Shown here: one piece after another, positions 42,738 through 51,938 of the stretch
How the letters are laid out: every line of letters starts with the position of its first letter
Position numbering within the stretch: position 1 is the stretch's first letter
Origin: Paracoccus pantotrophus
Lineage (GTDB): Bacteria; Pseudomonadota; Alphaproteobacteria; Rhodobacterales; Rhodobacteraceae
DNA length: 64,000 nucleotides
Reading direction: 5' to 3'
NCBI RefSeq assembly: GCF_008824185.1
Contig: NZ_CP044423.1
Coordinates: forward strand, 199,501 to 263,500
Notes under the pieces: generated by a model
Told to the model about the DNA's origin: nothing
Databases searched by the model: none
Seen by the model: the letters and a program-made list of their open reading frames with translations, nothing else
Translations under genes and position numbers: made by a program

Positions 42738-43469
42738 ATGGCCACCCTGACGGCGGCAAGACCCCTGGACCGCTTTTCCTATGTCACCTTCGATGTGGTC
42801 GGCACGCTGATCGACTTCGAGGGTGCGATCACCGGCGCGCTGGCGACGATCGCGGCCGATGCCGGCATGACCGTCGATGGCGAGGAGGCGCTGGCCATCT
42901 ACCGCGCTGCCCGCTATCAGCCGGACGCGCTGCGCTTCCCGGACGACCTGGGCCGCTGCTACGGTCGGATCGCGGCGGCGACCGGCCTGCCCGACACGCC
43001 GGAAAACCGCCGGTTCATGATCGACGCCGTGGGCGAGGCGCAGCCCTTTGCCGACAGCGTCGAGGCGATGGCCCGGCTGAAGGCGCGCTACAAGCTGATC
43101 GCCATGACCAATGCCCGCCGCTGGGCCTTCGAGAAATACGAGGAAAAGCTGGGCAATCCCTTCTGGGCCAGCTTCACCACCGACGATACCGGCACCGAAA
43201 AGCCCGATTCGGCCTTTTTCCAGCAGGTCTTCGACTTCGTTGGCAAGAATGGCGGGACCAAGGACGACATCCTGCATACCGCGCAAAGCCAGCACCACGA
43301 TATCGGCATCTCGCGCGCCTTGGGCATGACGAATGCCTGGATCCAGCGCCGCCATGCCCAGAAAGGCTATGGCGGGACCATCGAACCCGCGGAATTCACC
43401 GAACCCGACTACCACTTCCACGCACTGATCGACCTGGCCGAGGCCGCCGACAAGGCCTTCGACAACTGA
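42738..43469 (+). CDS. HAD hydrolase, type II haloacid dehalogenase-like, second copy
   Basis: A 243-residue HAD protein. FSYVTFDVVGTLIDFEGAIT has the nucleophile Asp, LIAMTNARRWAFEKYEEKLG motif II, TEKPDSAFFQQVFDF the Lys, and HTAQSQHHDIGISRALGMTN motif IV. It shares layout with the 37030 protein but is clearly diverged. CGAAAGGAAGCTC precedes the ATG at 42738. It lies 55 bp before the ABC substrate-binding gene. Having two such hydrolases in one block hints at a phosphorylated or halogenated intermediate, or at two steps of a phosphatase type. Confidence 0.82.
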   Translation: MATLTAARPLDRFSYVTFDVVGTLIDFEGAITGALATIAADAGMTVDGEEALAIYRAARYQPDALRFPDDLGRCYGRIAAATGLPDTPENRRFMIDAVGEAQPFADSVEAMARLKARYKLIAMTNARRWAFEKYEEKLGNPFWASFTTDDTGTEKPDSAFFQQVFDFVGKNGGTKDDILHTAQSQHHDIGISRALGMTNAWIQRRHAQKGYGGTIEPAEFTEPDYHFHALIDLAEAADKAFDN

Positions 43470-43524
43470 CTTCACCCGCCCGAGCGGACACGAGAGCCGC
43501 CGGGCAAGCAACAGGGATGACGAC

Positions 43525-45138
43525 ATGAAAGACCTCAAGCCGAACAACTGGACGGGCCGCGACGACGCGATGGTCGAGGCCGCAATCCGCCGCGGCGCCT
43601 CGCGCCGGGATCTGCTCAAGATGCTGATGGCGTCGGGCGTGGCGCTGTCCGCGGGCGGGTCGCTGCTGCTGCGCGCCGGTCAGGCCGTCGCGCAAACCCC
43701 GGTCACGGGCGGGCACCTGAAGGCAGCGGGCTGGTCGGCCTCGACCGCCGACACGCTGGACCCGGCCAAGGCGTCCCTGTCCACCGACTATACCCGCTGC
43801 TGCGCCTTCTATAACCGCCTCACCTTCCTCGAGGAGGGCAGCGAGGTGAAGATGGAACTGGCCGAGTCCATCGAGACGACGGACGGCAAGACCTGGCAGA
43901 TCAGGCTGAAGCCCGACGTGACCTTCCACGATGGCAAGACCTTGACGGCGTCGGACGTGGTCTGGTCGCTCAAGCGCCATCAGGATCCGGCCGTGGGGTC
44001 CAAGGCCGCCGCCATTGCCGGACAGATGGCCGAGATCACCGCCGTCGACGACCGCACCGTCAGCATCGTGCTGGCGGCGGCCAATGCCGACCTGCCCACG
44101 ATCCTGTCGCTGCACCATTTCATGATCCTGGCCGAAGGCACCAGCGATTTCAGCAAGGCCAACGGCACCGGCGCCTTCCTCTGCGAAACCTTCGAACCCG
44201 GCGTGCGCTCCATCGGCACGCGCAACCCGAACTATTTCAAGGGCACCGGGCCCTATCTGGACAGCTTCGAATATTTTGCCATCTCGGACAACAATGCCCG
44301 CGTCAACGCCGTGCTGTCGGGCGACATCCACCTGGCCGCCGCGATCAACCCGCGGTCCATGCGCATGATCGAGGGGCAGGACCATGTCGTCAGCGCGATC
44401 TCGACCGCTGGCAACTATACCAACCTCAACATCCGCCTGGACATGGCGCCGGGCGACAAGGCCGATTTCATCAAGGGCATGAAATACCTGATGAACCGCG
44501 ACGCCATCGTGAACGGCGTGCTGCGCGGATTGGGCGAGGTCGCCAACGACCAGCCCGTCTCGGCCATGGACCGCTATCACAACCCGAACCTGAAGCCGCG
44601 CGAATTTGACCCCGAGCGCGCCAAGGCGCTGTTCGAAAAGGCCGGTGTGCTGGGCCAGGCGATCCCCATCGTCACCTCGGACGCGGCGAATTCGGCCATC
44701 GACTATGCCATGGTCGTCCAGCAGGCCGGCGCCCAGGCCGGCATGCCCTTCAAGATCGAGCGCGTGCCGTCCGACGGATACTGGTCGAACTACTGGCTGA
44801 AGGCACCGATCCATTTCGGCAACATCAACCCGCGGCCGACGCCGGACATCCTGTTCTCGCTGCTCTACGCCTCCGACGCGCCCTGGAACGAAAGCCACTA
44901 CAAGTCCGAGAAGTTCGACGCCATGCTGGTCGAGGCGCGCGGCTTGCTGGACGAGGAAAAGCGCAAGGCGATCTATTGGGAGATGCAGGAAATGATCGCG
45001 GCCGAGGCAGGCACCATCATTCCTGCCTATATTTCCAACGTCGATGCGCATTCGTCGAAGATGAAGGGCATGCGCCCCAATCCCCTCGGCGGCCAGATGG
45101 GCTATGCCTTCGCCGAATATGTCTGGCTGGAGGGCTGA
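43525..45138 (+). CDS. ABC transporter substrate-binding protein, peptide/opine (SBP_bac_5) family
   Basis: A 537-residue periplasmic binding protein of the DppA/OppA family. The twin-arginine signal ASRRDLLKMLMASGVALS (RR at 27-28) and a cut after AVAQ direct it through the Tat system. Mature features include TLDPAKASLSTDYTRCCAFY, WQIRLKPDVTFHDGKTL, VVWSLKRHQDPAVGSKAAAI and LHHFMILAEG. It binds an oligopeptide, opine or similar cationic/zwitterionic compound and passes it to the permeases that follow. It is the first gene of the complete importer 43525-48665. Confidence 0.92.
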   Translation: MKDLKPNNWTGRDDAMVEAAIRRGASRRDLLKMLMASGVALSAGGSLLLRAGQAVAQTPVTGGHLKAAGWSASTADTLDPAKASLSTDYTRCCAFYNRLTFLEEGSEVKMELAESIETTDGKTWQIRLKPDVTFHDGKTLTASDVVWSLKRHQDPAVGSKAAAIAGQMAEITAVDDRTVSIVLAAANADLPTILSLHHFMILAEGTSDFSKANGTGAFLCETFEPGVRSIGTRNPNYFKGTGPYLDSFEYFAISDNNARVNAVLSGDIHLAAAINPRSMRMIEGQDHVVSAISTAGNYTNLNIRLDMAPGDKADFIKGMKYLMNRDAIVNGVLRGLGEVANDQPVSAMDRYHNPNLKPREFDPERAKALFEKAGVLGQAIPIVTSDAANSAIDYAMVVQQAGAQAGMPFKIERVPSDGYWSNYWLKAPIHFGNINPRPTPDILFSLLYASDAPWNESHYKSEKFDAMLVEARGLLDEEKRKAIYWEMQEMIAAEAGTIIPAYISNVDAHSSKMKGMRPNPLGGQMGYAFAEYVWLEG

Positions 45139-45202
45139 CATCCCCACGCCCCGCGCCCCTGCGCAATGCGCGCAGGGGCATCCCCATTTATGGAGGTGTG
45201 AC

Positions 45203-46162
45203 ATGCTGCGTTCCGCAACCACCTGGATCCTGGTCGGCCAGCGCCTGGGCATTGCGCTCATCACGCTGCTGATCGTGTCCTTCGCGGTCTTCTTCGCGAC
45301 CGAACTGCTGCCCGGCGACGTGGCCGAGGTGCTGCTGGGTCAGGCCGCAACCCCCGAGGCCGTGGCCGGGCTGCGCACCGCCATGGGCCTGGACGAGCCG
45401 GCGATCTGGCGCTTCCTGTCCTGGCTGGGCGGGCTTGCCACGGGTGATCTGGGGATGTCCTATGCCAACAAGATGGCCGTGGCCGACCTTCTGTCGGGGC
45501 GGTTGATGAACACGCTGCGCCTGGCGGGCATCGTCACGCTGGTCTGCGTGCCCGTCGCGCTGACCCTGGGCATCGCCGCCGCCATGTGGCGCGGATCCTG
45601 GCTGGACCGCCTGGTCTCGGTGCTGACCATTTCCGTCATCTCGGTGCCCGAATTCATGGTGGCGACGCTGGCGGTGCTGGTCTTCGCCGTCTGGCTGGAC
45701 TGGCTGCCCGCGCTGTCCTTCGGGGTCAATGTGACCAGCATCGGCGACATGCTGCGCGCCTATGCGATGCCCGTCATCTCGCTGTCCTTCGTCGTCTCGG
45801 CCCAGATGATCCGCATGACGCGGGCCGCGGTGATCGAGACGATCAACACCCCCTATGTGGAGATGGCGTTGCTGAAGGGCGCGTCGCGCACGCGAATGGT
45901 GCTGCGCCATGCCCTGCCCAACGCGCTTGGCCCCATTGCCAACGCGGTGGCGCTGTCCCTGTCCTATCTGGTCGGCGGCGTGATCATCGTCGAGACCGTC
46001 TTCAACTATCCCGGTGTCGCCAAGCTGATGGTCGACGCGGTGTCCACCCGGGACCTGCCCCTGATCCAGAGCTGCGCGATGATCTTCTGCATCAGCTATC
46101 TGCTGCTGATCACGCTGGCCGATATGATCGCCATTCTCTCCAACCCGAGGTTGCGCCGTTGA
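45203..46162 (+). CDS. ABC transporter permease, DppB-type
   Basis: A 319-residue inner-membrane permease with six hydrophobic segments. It opens with LVGQRLGIALITLLIVSFAV and FFATELLPGDVAEVLLGQAA, the DppB signature. The EAA loop that docks the ATPase is EMALLKGASRTRMVLRHALP, and the last helices include LVGGVIIVETVFNYPGVAKL. The ATG at 45203 is preceded by TGGAGGTGTG; an in-frame ATG at 45104 overlaps the previous gene and is rejected. Its stop overlaps the next permease start. Confidence 0.92.
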   Translation: MLRSATTWILVGQRLGIALITLLIVSFAVFFATELLPGDVAEVLLGQAATPEAVAGLRTAMGLDEPAIWRFLSWLGGLATGDLGMSYANKMAVADLLSGRLMNTLRLAGIVTLVCVPVALTLGIAAAMWRGSWLDRLVSVLTISVISVPEFMVATLAVLVFAVWLDWLPALSFGVNVTSIGDMLRAYAMPVISLSFVVSAQMIRMTRAAVIETINTPYVEMALLKGASRTRMVLRHALPNALGPIANAVALSLSYLVGGVIIVETVFNYPGVAKLMVDAVSTRDLPLIQSCAMIFCISYLLLITLADMIAILSNPRLRR

Positions 46163-47010
46163 TGTCCCTTGCTTTGCGCCTTCCGACCCCGGCCCGGCTG
46201 GGATATTCCTTCAACTGGATGGGCCGCATCGGTCTGGCCGTGATCCTGTTCTGGGCGGTGATCGCCATCATCGGCCCCTGGATCGCGCCCTATCCCCCCG
46301 GCGACATGGTCGATTTCGACTATTTCGGCCCGATGAGCAGCCAGTTCTGGATGGGCAGCGACTATCTGGGCCGCGACATCCTGTCCCGGATCATCATGGG
46401 CACGCGCTATACCGTCGGCATCGCGCTGGCCGCGGTGATCCTGGCCTGCGCGGGCGGCGTGCTGCTGGGCATGATCGCGGCCGTGGTCGGCGGCTGGTTC
46501 GACATGCTGCTGTCGCGCTTTCTGGACGCCTTCAACGGCATTCCGCACCTGCTGTTCGGCCTGGTCGTGGTGGCTGCCGTCGGATCGTCGATCCCGATCC
46601 TGATCGTGACGCTGGCGGCCATGTACCTGCCGGGCTCCTATCGCTTTGCCCGCGCGCTGGCGGTCAACGTCAATACCATGGATTTCGTCACCGTGGCCCG
46701 CGCCCGGGGCGAGGGCTTCGGCCATATCATCCTGCGCGAGATCTTTCCCAACATCCTGGGCCCCGTCCTGGCCGATCTGGGCCTGCGCTTCGTCTTCATC
46801 GTGCTGGTGCTGTCGGGCCTGTCCTTCCTGGGCCTTGGCGTGCAGCCGCCCAATGCCGACTGGGGCGCCCTGGTGCGCGAGAATATCGAGGGCCTCAGCC
46901 TCGGGGCGCCGGCGGTGATCTTTCCCTCGATCGCCATCGCCTCGCTGACCATCTCGGTCAACATGTTCATCGACAACCTGCCCACCCGCATCCGCGACAG
47001 GAGCGAATGA
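46162..47010 (+). CDS. ABC transporter permease, DppC-type
   Basis: A 282-residue permease. After an N-terminal helix (IGLAVILFWAVIAIIGPWIA) comes MGSDYLGRDILSRIIMGTRY, the DppC hallmark. Later segments have GVLLGMIAAVVGGWFDMLLS, the EAA loop FVTVARARGEGFGHIILREI and GLSFLGLGVQPPNADWG. The ATG at 46162 overlaps the previous stop and its own stop overlaps the ATPase start, so all subunits are made together. Confidence 0.92.
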   Translation: MSLALRLPTPARLGYSFNWMGRIGLAVILFWAVIAIIGPWIAPYPPGDMVDFDYFGPMSSQFWMGSDYLGRDILSRIIMGTRYTVGIALAAVILACAGGVLLGMIAAVVGGWFDMLLSRFLDAFNGIPHLLFGLVVVAAVGSSIPILIVTLAAMYLPGSYRFARALAVNVNTMDFVTVARARGEGFGHIILREIFPNILGPVLADLGLRFVFIVLVLSGLSFLGLGVQPPNADWGALVRENIEGLSLGAPAVIFPSIAIASLTISVNMFIDNLPTRIRDRSE

Positions 47011-48665
47011 TGGATCAGCCGCTTGTTTCCGTGCGCGACCTGAAGATCGGCGCCAGGACCGACTCGGGCCGCGAGGTCGAGATCATCAAGGGCGTCAGCT
47101 TCGACATCGCCCCGGGCGAGATCGTGGCCCTGATCGGCGAAAGCGGGTCGGGCAAGACCACCATCGCCCTGTCGCTGATGGGCCATGCGCGGCCCGGCTG
47201 CGCCATCCAGGGCGGCACCATCCGCGTGGGCCGCCGCGACGTGACGGCGATGCCCGAACGCCAGCGCGCCGCCATGCGCGGGACCGAGGTGTCCTATGTT
47301 CCGCAATCGGCGGCGGCGGCCTTCAACCCGGCCAAGCGCATCATGGACCAGGTGGTCGAGATCACCGCCATCCACCAGCTGATGCCGCGCGAGCAGGCCG
47401 AGGCCAAGGCGCGGCAGCTGTTCCGCGCCCTGGCGCTGCCCGATCCCGACACCATCGGCAGCCGCTATCCGCACCAGGTCTCGGGCGGGCAGTTGCAGCG
47501 CCTGTCGGCGGCCATGGCGCTGATCGGCGATCCGGCGCTGGTGATCTTCGACGAACCGACGACCGCGCTGGACGTGACCACCCAGATCGAGGTGCTGCGC
47601 GCCTTCAAGTCGGTCATGGACAAGGGCGCCATGGCGGGGGTCTATGTCAGCCACGACCTGGCCGTGGTCGCCCAGATCGCCGACCGCATCATCGTGCTGA
47701 AAAACGGCGTGGTGCAGGAGGAAGGCGCGACCGAGCAGATCCTGCACGCGCCGAAGCACCCCTATACCCGCCAGCTGCTGGATGCCTTCGAGCCGGTGCC
47801 GCATGTTCCCGTGGCCCGGCCCGACGCGGCCGAGCCGATCCTTGCGGTGCAGAATCTCTGCGCGGGCTATGGCGCGATGCGTGATGGCGTGCCGGCGGCG
47901 AAGATCCTGCAGGATGTCAGCTTCCGGCTGGAACGCGGCCGCAACCTGGGCGTGATCGGCGAATCCGGGTCGGGCAAGTCGACGCTCGCCCGCGCCATTG
48001 CCGGCATTCTGCCCGCCTATCGCGGCAACCTGCTGCTGGACGGCAAGGAACTGGCGCCCGCGCTGCAACAGCGCAGCAAGGACGAATTGCGCCGCGTCCA
48101 GATCGTCTTCCAGCTGGCCGATACCGCGCTGAACCCCGCGCAGTCGATCGAGACGATCCTGGCCCGGCCCCTGACCTTCTATCACGGCATGACCGGGGCC
48201 GCGCGCAATGCCCGGGTGATCGAGCTTCTGGACATGGTGCGCCTGCCCGGCCACCTGCGCCACCGCCTGCCCTCGGAATTGTCGGGCGGGCAGAAACAGC
48301 GCGTGAACCTGGCCCGCGCCCTGGCCGCCGAGCCCGAGCTGATCCTGTGCGACGAGATCACCTCGGCCCTGGACACCGTCGTCGCGGCGGCCATCCTGGA
48401 CCTGCTGAAGGAACTGCAGCGCGAGCTGAACCTGTCCTACATGTTCATCAGCCACGACCTGTCCACGGTCGAGGCGATCTGCGACGAGGTTCTGGTGATG
48501 CTGAAGGGCCGCGTGGTCGAGGCGCTGCCCGCCGCGCGCATGTCGACCGAGGCCGCGCATCCCTATTCGCGGCTGCTGATCGGGTCGATCCCGCAGCTGG
48601 ATACCGGCTGGCTGAAGGGGCTGGAGCAGGATCCCGCCCTGATGGCGCAGTTCGCGGGACGGTAG
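47007..48665 (+). CDS. ABC transporter ATPase, fused DppD-DppF type
   Basis: A 552-residue protein with two nucleotide-binding domains. Domain 1 has Walker A GESGSGKTT, signature SGGQLQR and Walker B LVIFDEPTTALD. Domain 2 starts near residue 275 with GESGSGKST, LSGGQKQR and LILCDEITSALD. Each is followed by the peptide-transporter C-terminal piece (HPYTRQLLDAFEPVP; HPYSRLLIGSIPQLD). The two halves are separate genes in DppDF, so this is a single-chain version. A terminator hairpin ends the operon about 55 bp downstream. Confidence 0.93.
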   Translation: MMDQPLVSVRDLKIGARTDSGREVEIIKGVSFDIAPGEIVALIGESGSGKTTIALSLMGHARPGCAIQGGTIRVGRRDVTAMPERQRAAMRGTEVSYVPQSAAAAFNPAKRIMDQVVEITAIHQLMPREQAEAKARQLFRALALPDPDTIGSRYPHQVSGGQLQRLSAAMALIGDPALVIFDEPTTALDVTTQIEVLRAFKSVMDKGAMAGVYVSHDLAVVAQIADRIIVLKNGVVQEEGATEQILHAPKHPYTRQLLDAFEPVPHVPVARPDAAEPILAVQNLCAGYGAMRDGVPAAKILQDVSFRLERGRNLGVIGESGSGKSTLARAIAGILPAYRGNLLLDGKELAPALQQRSKDELRRVQIVFQLADTALNPAQSIETILARPLTFYHGMTGAARNARVIELLDMVRLPGHLRHRLPSELSGGQKQRVNLARALAAEPELILCDEITSALDTVVAAAILDLLKELQRELNLSYMFISHDLSTVEAICDEVLVMLKGRVVEALPAARMSTEAAHPYSRLLIGSIPQLDTGWLKGLEQDPALMAQFAGR

Positions 48666-48716
48666 CTGCGACGGGCAAGGGCCCAAGCCTTCGCGACCAG
48701 CTGTCCTGTCCACGGC

Positions 48717-48745
48717 TGCCGCCGGGCCGCAAAGGCCCGGCGGGG
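48717..48745 (+). terminator. Terminator-like hairpin between importer and lrp genes
   Basis: CCGCCGGGCC, GCAAA loop and GGCCCGGCGG form a perfect 10-bp stem at 48719-48743. A T-rich stretch appears a little downstream (CTCTTTCGTT). It lies between two converging genes and may serve both. Confidence 0.6.
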
Positions 48746-48771
48746 GCCGGCCTCTTTCGTTCGGTCCGGCG

Positions 48772-49266
48772 TCAGGACCGTTCCGCGAATAGCCTGGTCA
48801 GCGGGATCTGCGTCTTGACGAAGGGCGTCTTGATCACGACGAAGCTGAAATACTTGTCCACGCCCACGTCGCGGTCGATCAGCGATTCGATGATGTTCTG
48901 GTAGTCCACGATCCCCGAGGTCACGAATTTCGCCAGATAGTCGTATCCGCCCGACACCAGGTGGCATTCGATGCAGCTGTCGATCTTTTCCAGCGCCTCC
49001 TGGAAGCGCGCGAAGTCCGGCGGGCGGTGGTTCTTCAGGGTGAACTCGGTAAAGACGGTCAGCGTCTCGCCCAGCTTCGCCACGTTGATCTGGGCGCTAT
49101 AGCCGGTGATGTATCCGGCCTGCTGCAGCTTCTTGACCCGCATCAGGCAGGGCGAGGGGGACAGCGCGACCAGATCGGCCAGCTCGACATTGGTGATGCG
49201 GCCGTTCTTCTGCAGCTCGGCCAGGATCTTCACGTCGATGCGGTCCAGTTTCAGCGGCGGTGTCAT
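48772..49266 (-). CDS. Lrp/AsnC-family transcriptional regulator
   Basis: A 164-residue Lrp/AsnC protein, full length. The N-terminal HTH is LDRIDVKILAELQKNGRITN followed by VELADLVALSPSPCLMRVKKL. The C-terminal RAM ligand-binding domain includes VFTEFTLKNHRPPDFARFQE and ECHLVSGGYDYLAKFV. The ATG at 49266 follows GGGAAGGAAGATCGC. It diverges from an FAD amine oxidase gene and probably controls it and the importer operon in response to an amino acid-like ligand. Confidence 0.92.
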   Translation of the reverse strand: MTPPLKLDRIDVKILAELQKNGRITNVELADLVALSPSPCLMRVKKLQQAGYITGYSAQINVAKLGETLTVFTEFTLKNHRPPDFARFQEALEKIDSCIECHLVSGGYDYLAKFVTSGIVDYQNIIESLIDRDVGVDKYFSFVVIKTPFVKTQIPLTRLFAERS

Positions 49267-49297
49267 GCGATCTTCCTTCCCGTTCCGGATCTCTTCT

Positions 49298-49335
49298 GCT
49301 GCAATTCGGCCTCGCTGCCAACCGGCTGCAATTCG
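49298..49335. promoter_or_regulatory. Direct repeat upstream of lrp, candidate autoregulatory site
   Basis: GCTGCAATTCG occurs at 49298-49308 and 49325-49335, 27 bp apart, in the divergent gap between the Lrp gene and the FAD oxidase gene. TGCAATT half-sites fit Lrp-type recognition. Function is inferred from position. Confidence 0.4.
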
Positions 49336-49421
49336 ACAGGAAATGCCGCTGCCGCCGCGAGATGCGGCAGAAGCGGCTGGCCCCCCGCCGCTAGCCTGCG
49401 GTGACACGACCGGAGAACCCC

Positions 49422-50747
49422 ATGCCCGCACCGCTTTTGCCCATCGAGACCGCCGGAAACCTGCCCGCCCGCGCCGATTGCGTCGTGATCGGCGGCGGCA
49501 TTGTCGGGGTCTCGGCCGCCTATTGGCTGGCCCGCGCCGAGCAAAGCGTGGTGCTGCTGGAAAAGGGCCGCGTCGGGGCGGAACAGTCCAGCCGCAACTG
49601 GGGCTGGTGCCGGCAGCAGAATCGCGACGCCCGCGAATTGCCCTTGTCCACGCGCAGCCTGGACCTGTGGGAGCAGATGGCCGCCGACCTGGGCCCCGGC
49701 ATCGGCTTTCGCCGCTGCGGGCTCTTGTATCTGACCGATGACCCGGCCGAGCTGGAAGGCTGGGCCGCCTGGGGCCGCTTCGCGCAAGGTGAAGGCGTCG
49801 ACACCCGGATGCTGTCGGGCCCCGAGGCTGCCGAGCGCGGCCGCGCCACCGGCAAATCCTGGCTGGGCGGCGTCTGGTCGCCCACGGACGGCATTGCCGA
49901 CCCCGCCAGCGCCGCGCCGCTGATCGCGCAGGGCATCATCAAGCATGGCGGCCATGTGATCCAGTCCTGCGCCGCCCGCGGGCTGGCGCTTGAGGCCGGC
50001 CGCGTCGCGGGCGTCGTGACCGAGCGCGGCACGATCCGCACCGGCACGGTGGTGATGGCCGGCGGGGCCTGGGCCGGCAGTTTCCTGCACCAGCTGGGGA
50101 TCGGCTTCCCGCAAGCCTCGGTGCGCAGTTCGATCCTGTCGGTGATGCCGGGGGCCGAGGGGCTGCCCGATGCCCTGCACACCGCTGCCGTATCGGCCAC
50201 GCGCCGGGGTGACGGCGGCTATACGCTGGCGATCTCGGGCCGGGCCAATGTGGATCCGACGCCGCGGATGATCGCCGGAGCCGGGCATTTCCTGCCGATG
50301 TTCGCGAAACGCTGGCGCGCCCTGCGCCCCGGCGGGTTGCAGGGCTGGGCTGCGGGGTTCGAGACCCGCGCCCGCTGGTCCCTGGATCGTGAAACGCCCA
50401 TGGAGCGGGTGCGGATTCTCGACCCGCATCCGTCGAAGGCCCTGGTCAGGGAAACGCTGGCCCGCGCCCGCCGCCTGCTGCCCGCGTTGCGGGACATTCC
50501 CGTGCAGGCCAGCTGGGCGGGCTTCATCGACAGCACGCCCGACGGGGTGCCGGTCATCGACGCGGATTGCGGCCTGCCGGGCCTGGTCCTGGCGGCGGGC
50601 CTGTCGGGCCATGGCTTCGGGATCGGGCCGGGGGTCGGGCATCTGGTGGCCGACATGATCCTGGGCCGGACGCCGATCACCGAGATCGCGCAATACCGGC
50701 TGGACCGCTTCAAGGGCAGCCAATGGGGCAAGGTGGCGAAGTTCTGA
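49422..50747 (+). CDS. FAD-dependent oxidoreductase (DAO family), amine/amino acid dehydrogenase-like
   Basis: A 441-residue DAO-family flavoprotein. CVVIGGGIVGVSAAYWLARA is the FAD fold at about residue 22, and AEQSSRNWGWCRQQNRDARE follows. LVLAAGLSGHGFGIGPGVGH closes the FAD site near the C terminus. The NWGWCRQQ stretch is found in FAD oxidases next to D-amino acid and opine catabolism genes. CGGAGAACCCC precedes the ATG. It may be the beta subunit that works with the 56904 and 57200 proteins, though it is not adjacent to them. Confidence 0.85.
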   Translation: MPAPLLPIETAGNLPARADCVVIGGGIVGVSAAYWLARAEQSVVLLEKGRVGAEQSSRNWGWCRQQNRDARELPLSTRSLDLWEQMAADLGPGIGFRRCGLLYLTDDPAELEGWAAWGRFAQGEGVDTRMLSGPEAAERGRATGKSWLGGVWSPTDGIADPASAAPLIAQGIIKHGGHVIQSCAARGLALEAGRVAGVVTERGTIRTGTVVMAGGAWAGSFLHQLGIGFPQASVRSSILSVMPGAEGLPDALHTAAVSATRRGDGGYTLAISGRANVDPTPRMIAGAGHFLPMFAKRWRALRPGGLQGWAAGFETRARWSLDRETPMERVRILDPHPSKALVRETLARARRLLPALRDIPVQASWAGFIDSTPDGVPVIDADCGLPGLVLAAGLSGHGFGIGPGVGHLVADMILGRTPITEIAQYRLDRFKGSQWGKVAKF

Positions 50748-50749
50748 GC

Positions 50750-51844
50750 TCATGCCGCAAAACGCCCGATGTGGAAATCCTCCAGCGGCGTTTCGCAGCG
50801 GCCTGTTGCGACCAGTTCCGCCATCGCATCGCCCACGCCGGGGCCCAGCTGGAAGCCGTGGCCGCAGAAACCGAAGGCATGGAACAGCCCCGCCGTGGTC
50901 CCCGAGGCGCCCATGACCGGCAGGCCGTCGCGGACATAGCCCTCGGCCCCCGACCATTGCCGGATAACCGCAACATGACGCAGGGCCGGGCACAGGCGCA
51001 CCACCGCGCGCAATTGCGCGGGCAGGCGGGCGGGGTCGGCATGGGCACGGCCATCCGCGCCGACCGTCCCCCGGTCCACCGCGCCGCCAAAGACCACGTT
51101 GCCGCGTTCCACCTGCCGCAGATAGGCGCCGTGCTCGGCGGACCAGACCCCGACGACCGGCAGGATGCGATGCGGCAGGGGCTCGGTCACGGCCATCTGC
51201 GGGCCGCGAACCTCGATCGGCACGGGTTCGCCGAACTGCGCCGCCAGAGCCGCGCCGTGATGGCCCGTGCAGTTGACCAACCGATCGGCATGGAAGGTTC
51301 CGCGCGAGGTCTCGACGGTAAAGCCGGGCTTGACGGACAGCACCTGCGCCTGGTCCACCACCTGCACCCCAGCCCGCGCCGCGGCATCGGCAAAGGCCGG
51401 CGCGATCAGGCGCGGGTTGGCCGAGCCGTCGCGGGGCGAGAACGACGCGGCGATGGCATCCGGCCCAAGCCCCGGAAAGCGCCGCCGGATCTGGTCCGGG
51501 CCAAGCTCCTCGAGATCCAAGCCCCAGGGCCGGGCGTCTTCGGCAAAGCGGCGCATCAGGGCCAGGCCCTCGGGGTCGAAGATCAGCCGCAGATGGCCCG
51601 TCGCGCGAAACTCCACGTCGCGGCCCAGCAGCGTCTCCAGCCGGTGCCACAGGGCAAGCGAGCGATGCGCCAGCGGCAATTGCGGCAGGTAGCGCCCGCT
51701 GCGCCGGATATTGCCGAAGGATGCGACGGTCGCCCCGGCGCCGATGCGGCCGGTGTCGATCAGGGTCGTGGCGATGCCCCGGCGCGCCAGGAAGAACGCC
51801 GTTGCGCTGCCCATCAAGCCGCCACCCAGAACGATCGCCGACAT
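50750..51844 (-). CDS. FAD-dependent oxidoreductase (DAO family)
   Basis: A 364-residue DAO-family flavoprotein. AIVLGGGLMGSATAFFLARR begins the FAD fold at residue 3. VASFGNIRRSGRYLPQLPLA and a late FGFCGHGFQLGPGVGDAMAE follow. Size and pattern resemble sarcosine oxidase/opine oxidase beta subunits and hydroxyproline dehydrogenase HypL-type proteins. The ATG at 51844 follows GGGGGAACGCGG. Its stop lies 3 bp from the stop of the preceding gene, so the two converge tightly. It faces the divergent LysR gene, a likely regulator. Confidence 0.85.
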   Translation of the reverse strand: MSAIVLGGGLMGSATAFFLARRGIATTLIDTGRIGAGATVASFGNIRRSGRYLPQLPLAHRSLALWHRLETLLGRDVEFRATGHLRLIFDPEGLALMRRFAEDARPWGLDLEELGPDQIRRRFPGLGPDAIAASFSPRDGSANPRLIAPAFADAAARAGVQVVDQAQVLSVKPGFTVETSRGTFHADRLVNCTGHHGAALAAQFGEPVPIEVRGPQMAVTEPLPHRILPVVGVWSAEHGAYLRQVERGNVVFGGAVDRGTVGADGRAHADPARLPAQLRAVVRLCPALRHVAVIRQWSGAEGYVRDGLPVMGASGTTAGLFHAFGFCGHGFQLGPGVGDAMAELVATGRCETPLEDFHIGRFAA

Positions 51845-51938
51845 CCGCGTTCCCCCGAAAACCTTGCCCAAGGGAACGCCCTGGGCCATGAAGGGTCAAG
51901 GACGGGTTCTTGGGTGAGCCATAAGTCGAACCTATGGG

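Noticed and set aside
43396..45264. 622-codon minus-strand frame over the binding-protein gene
   Set aside because: Shadow of the Tat-exported binding protein.
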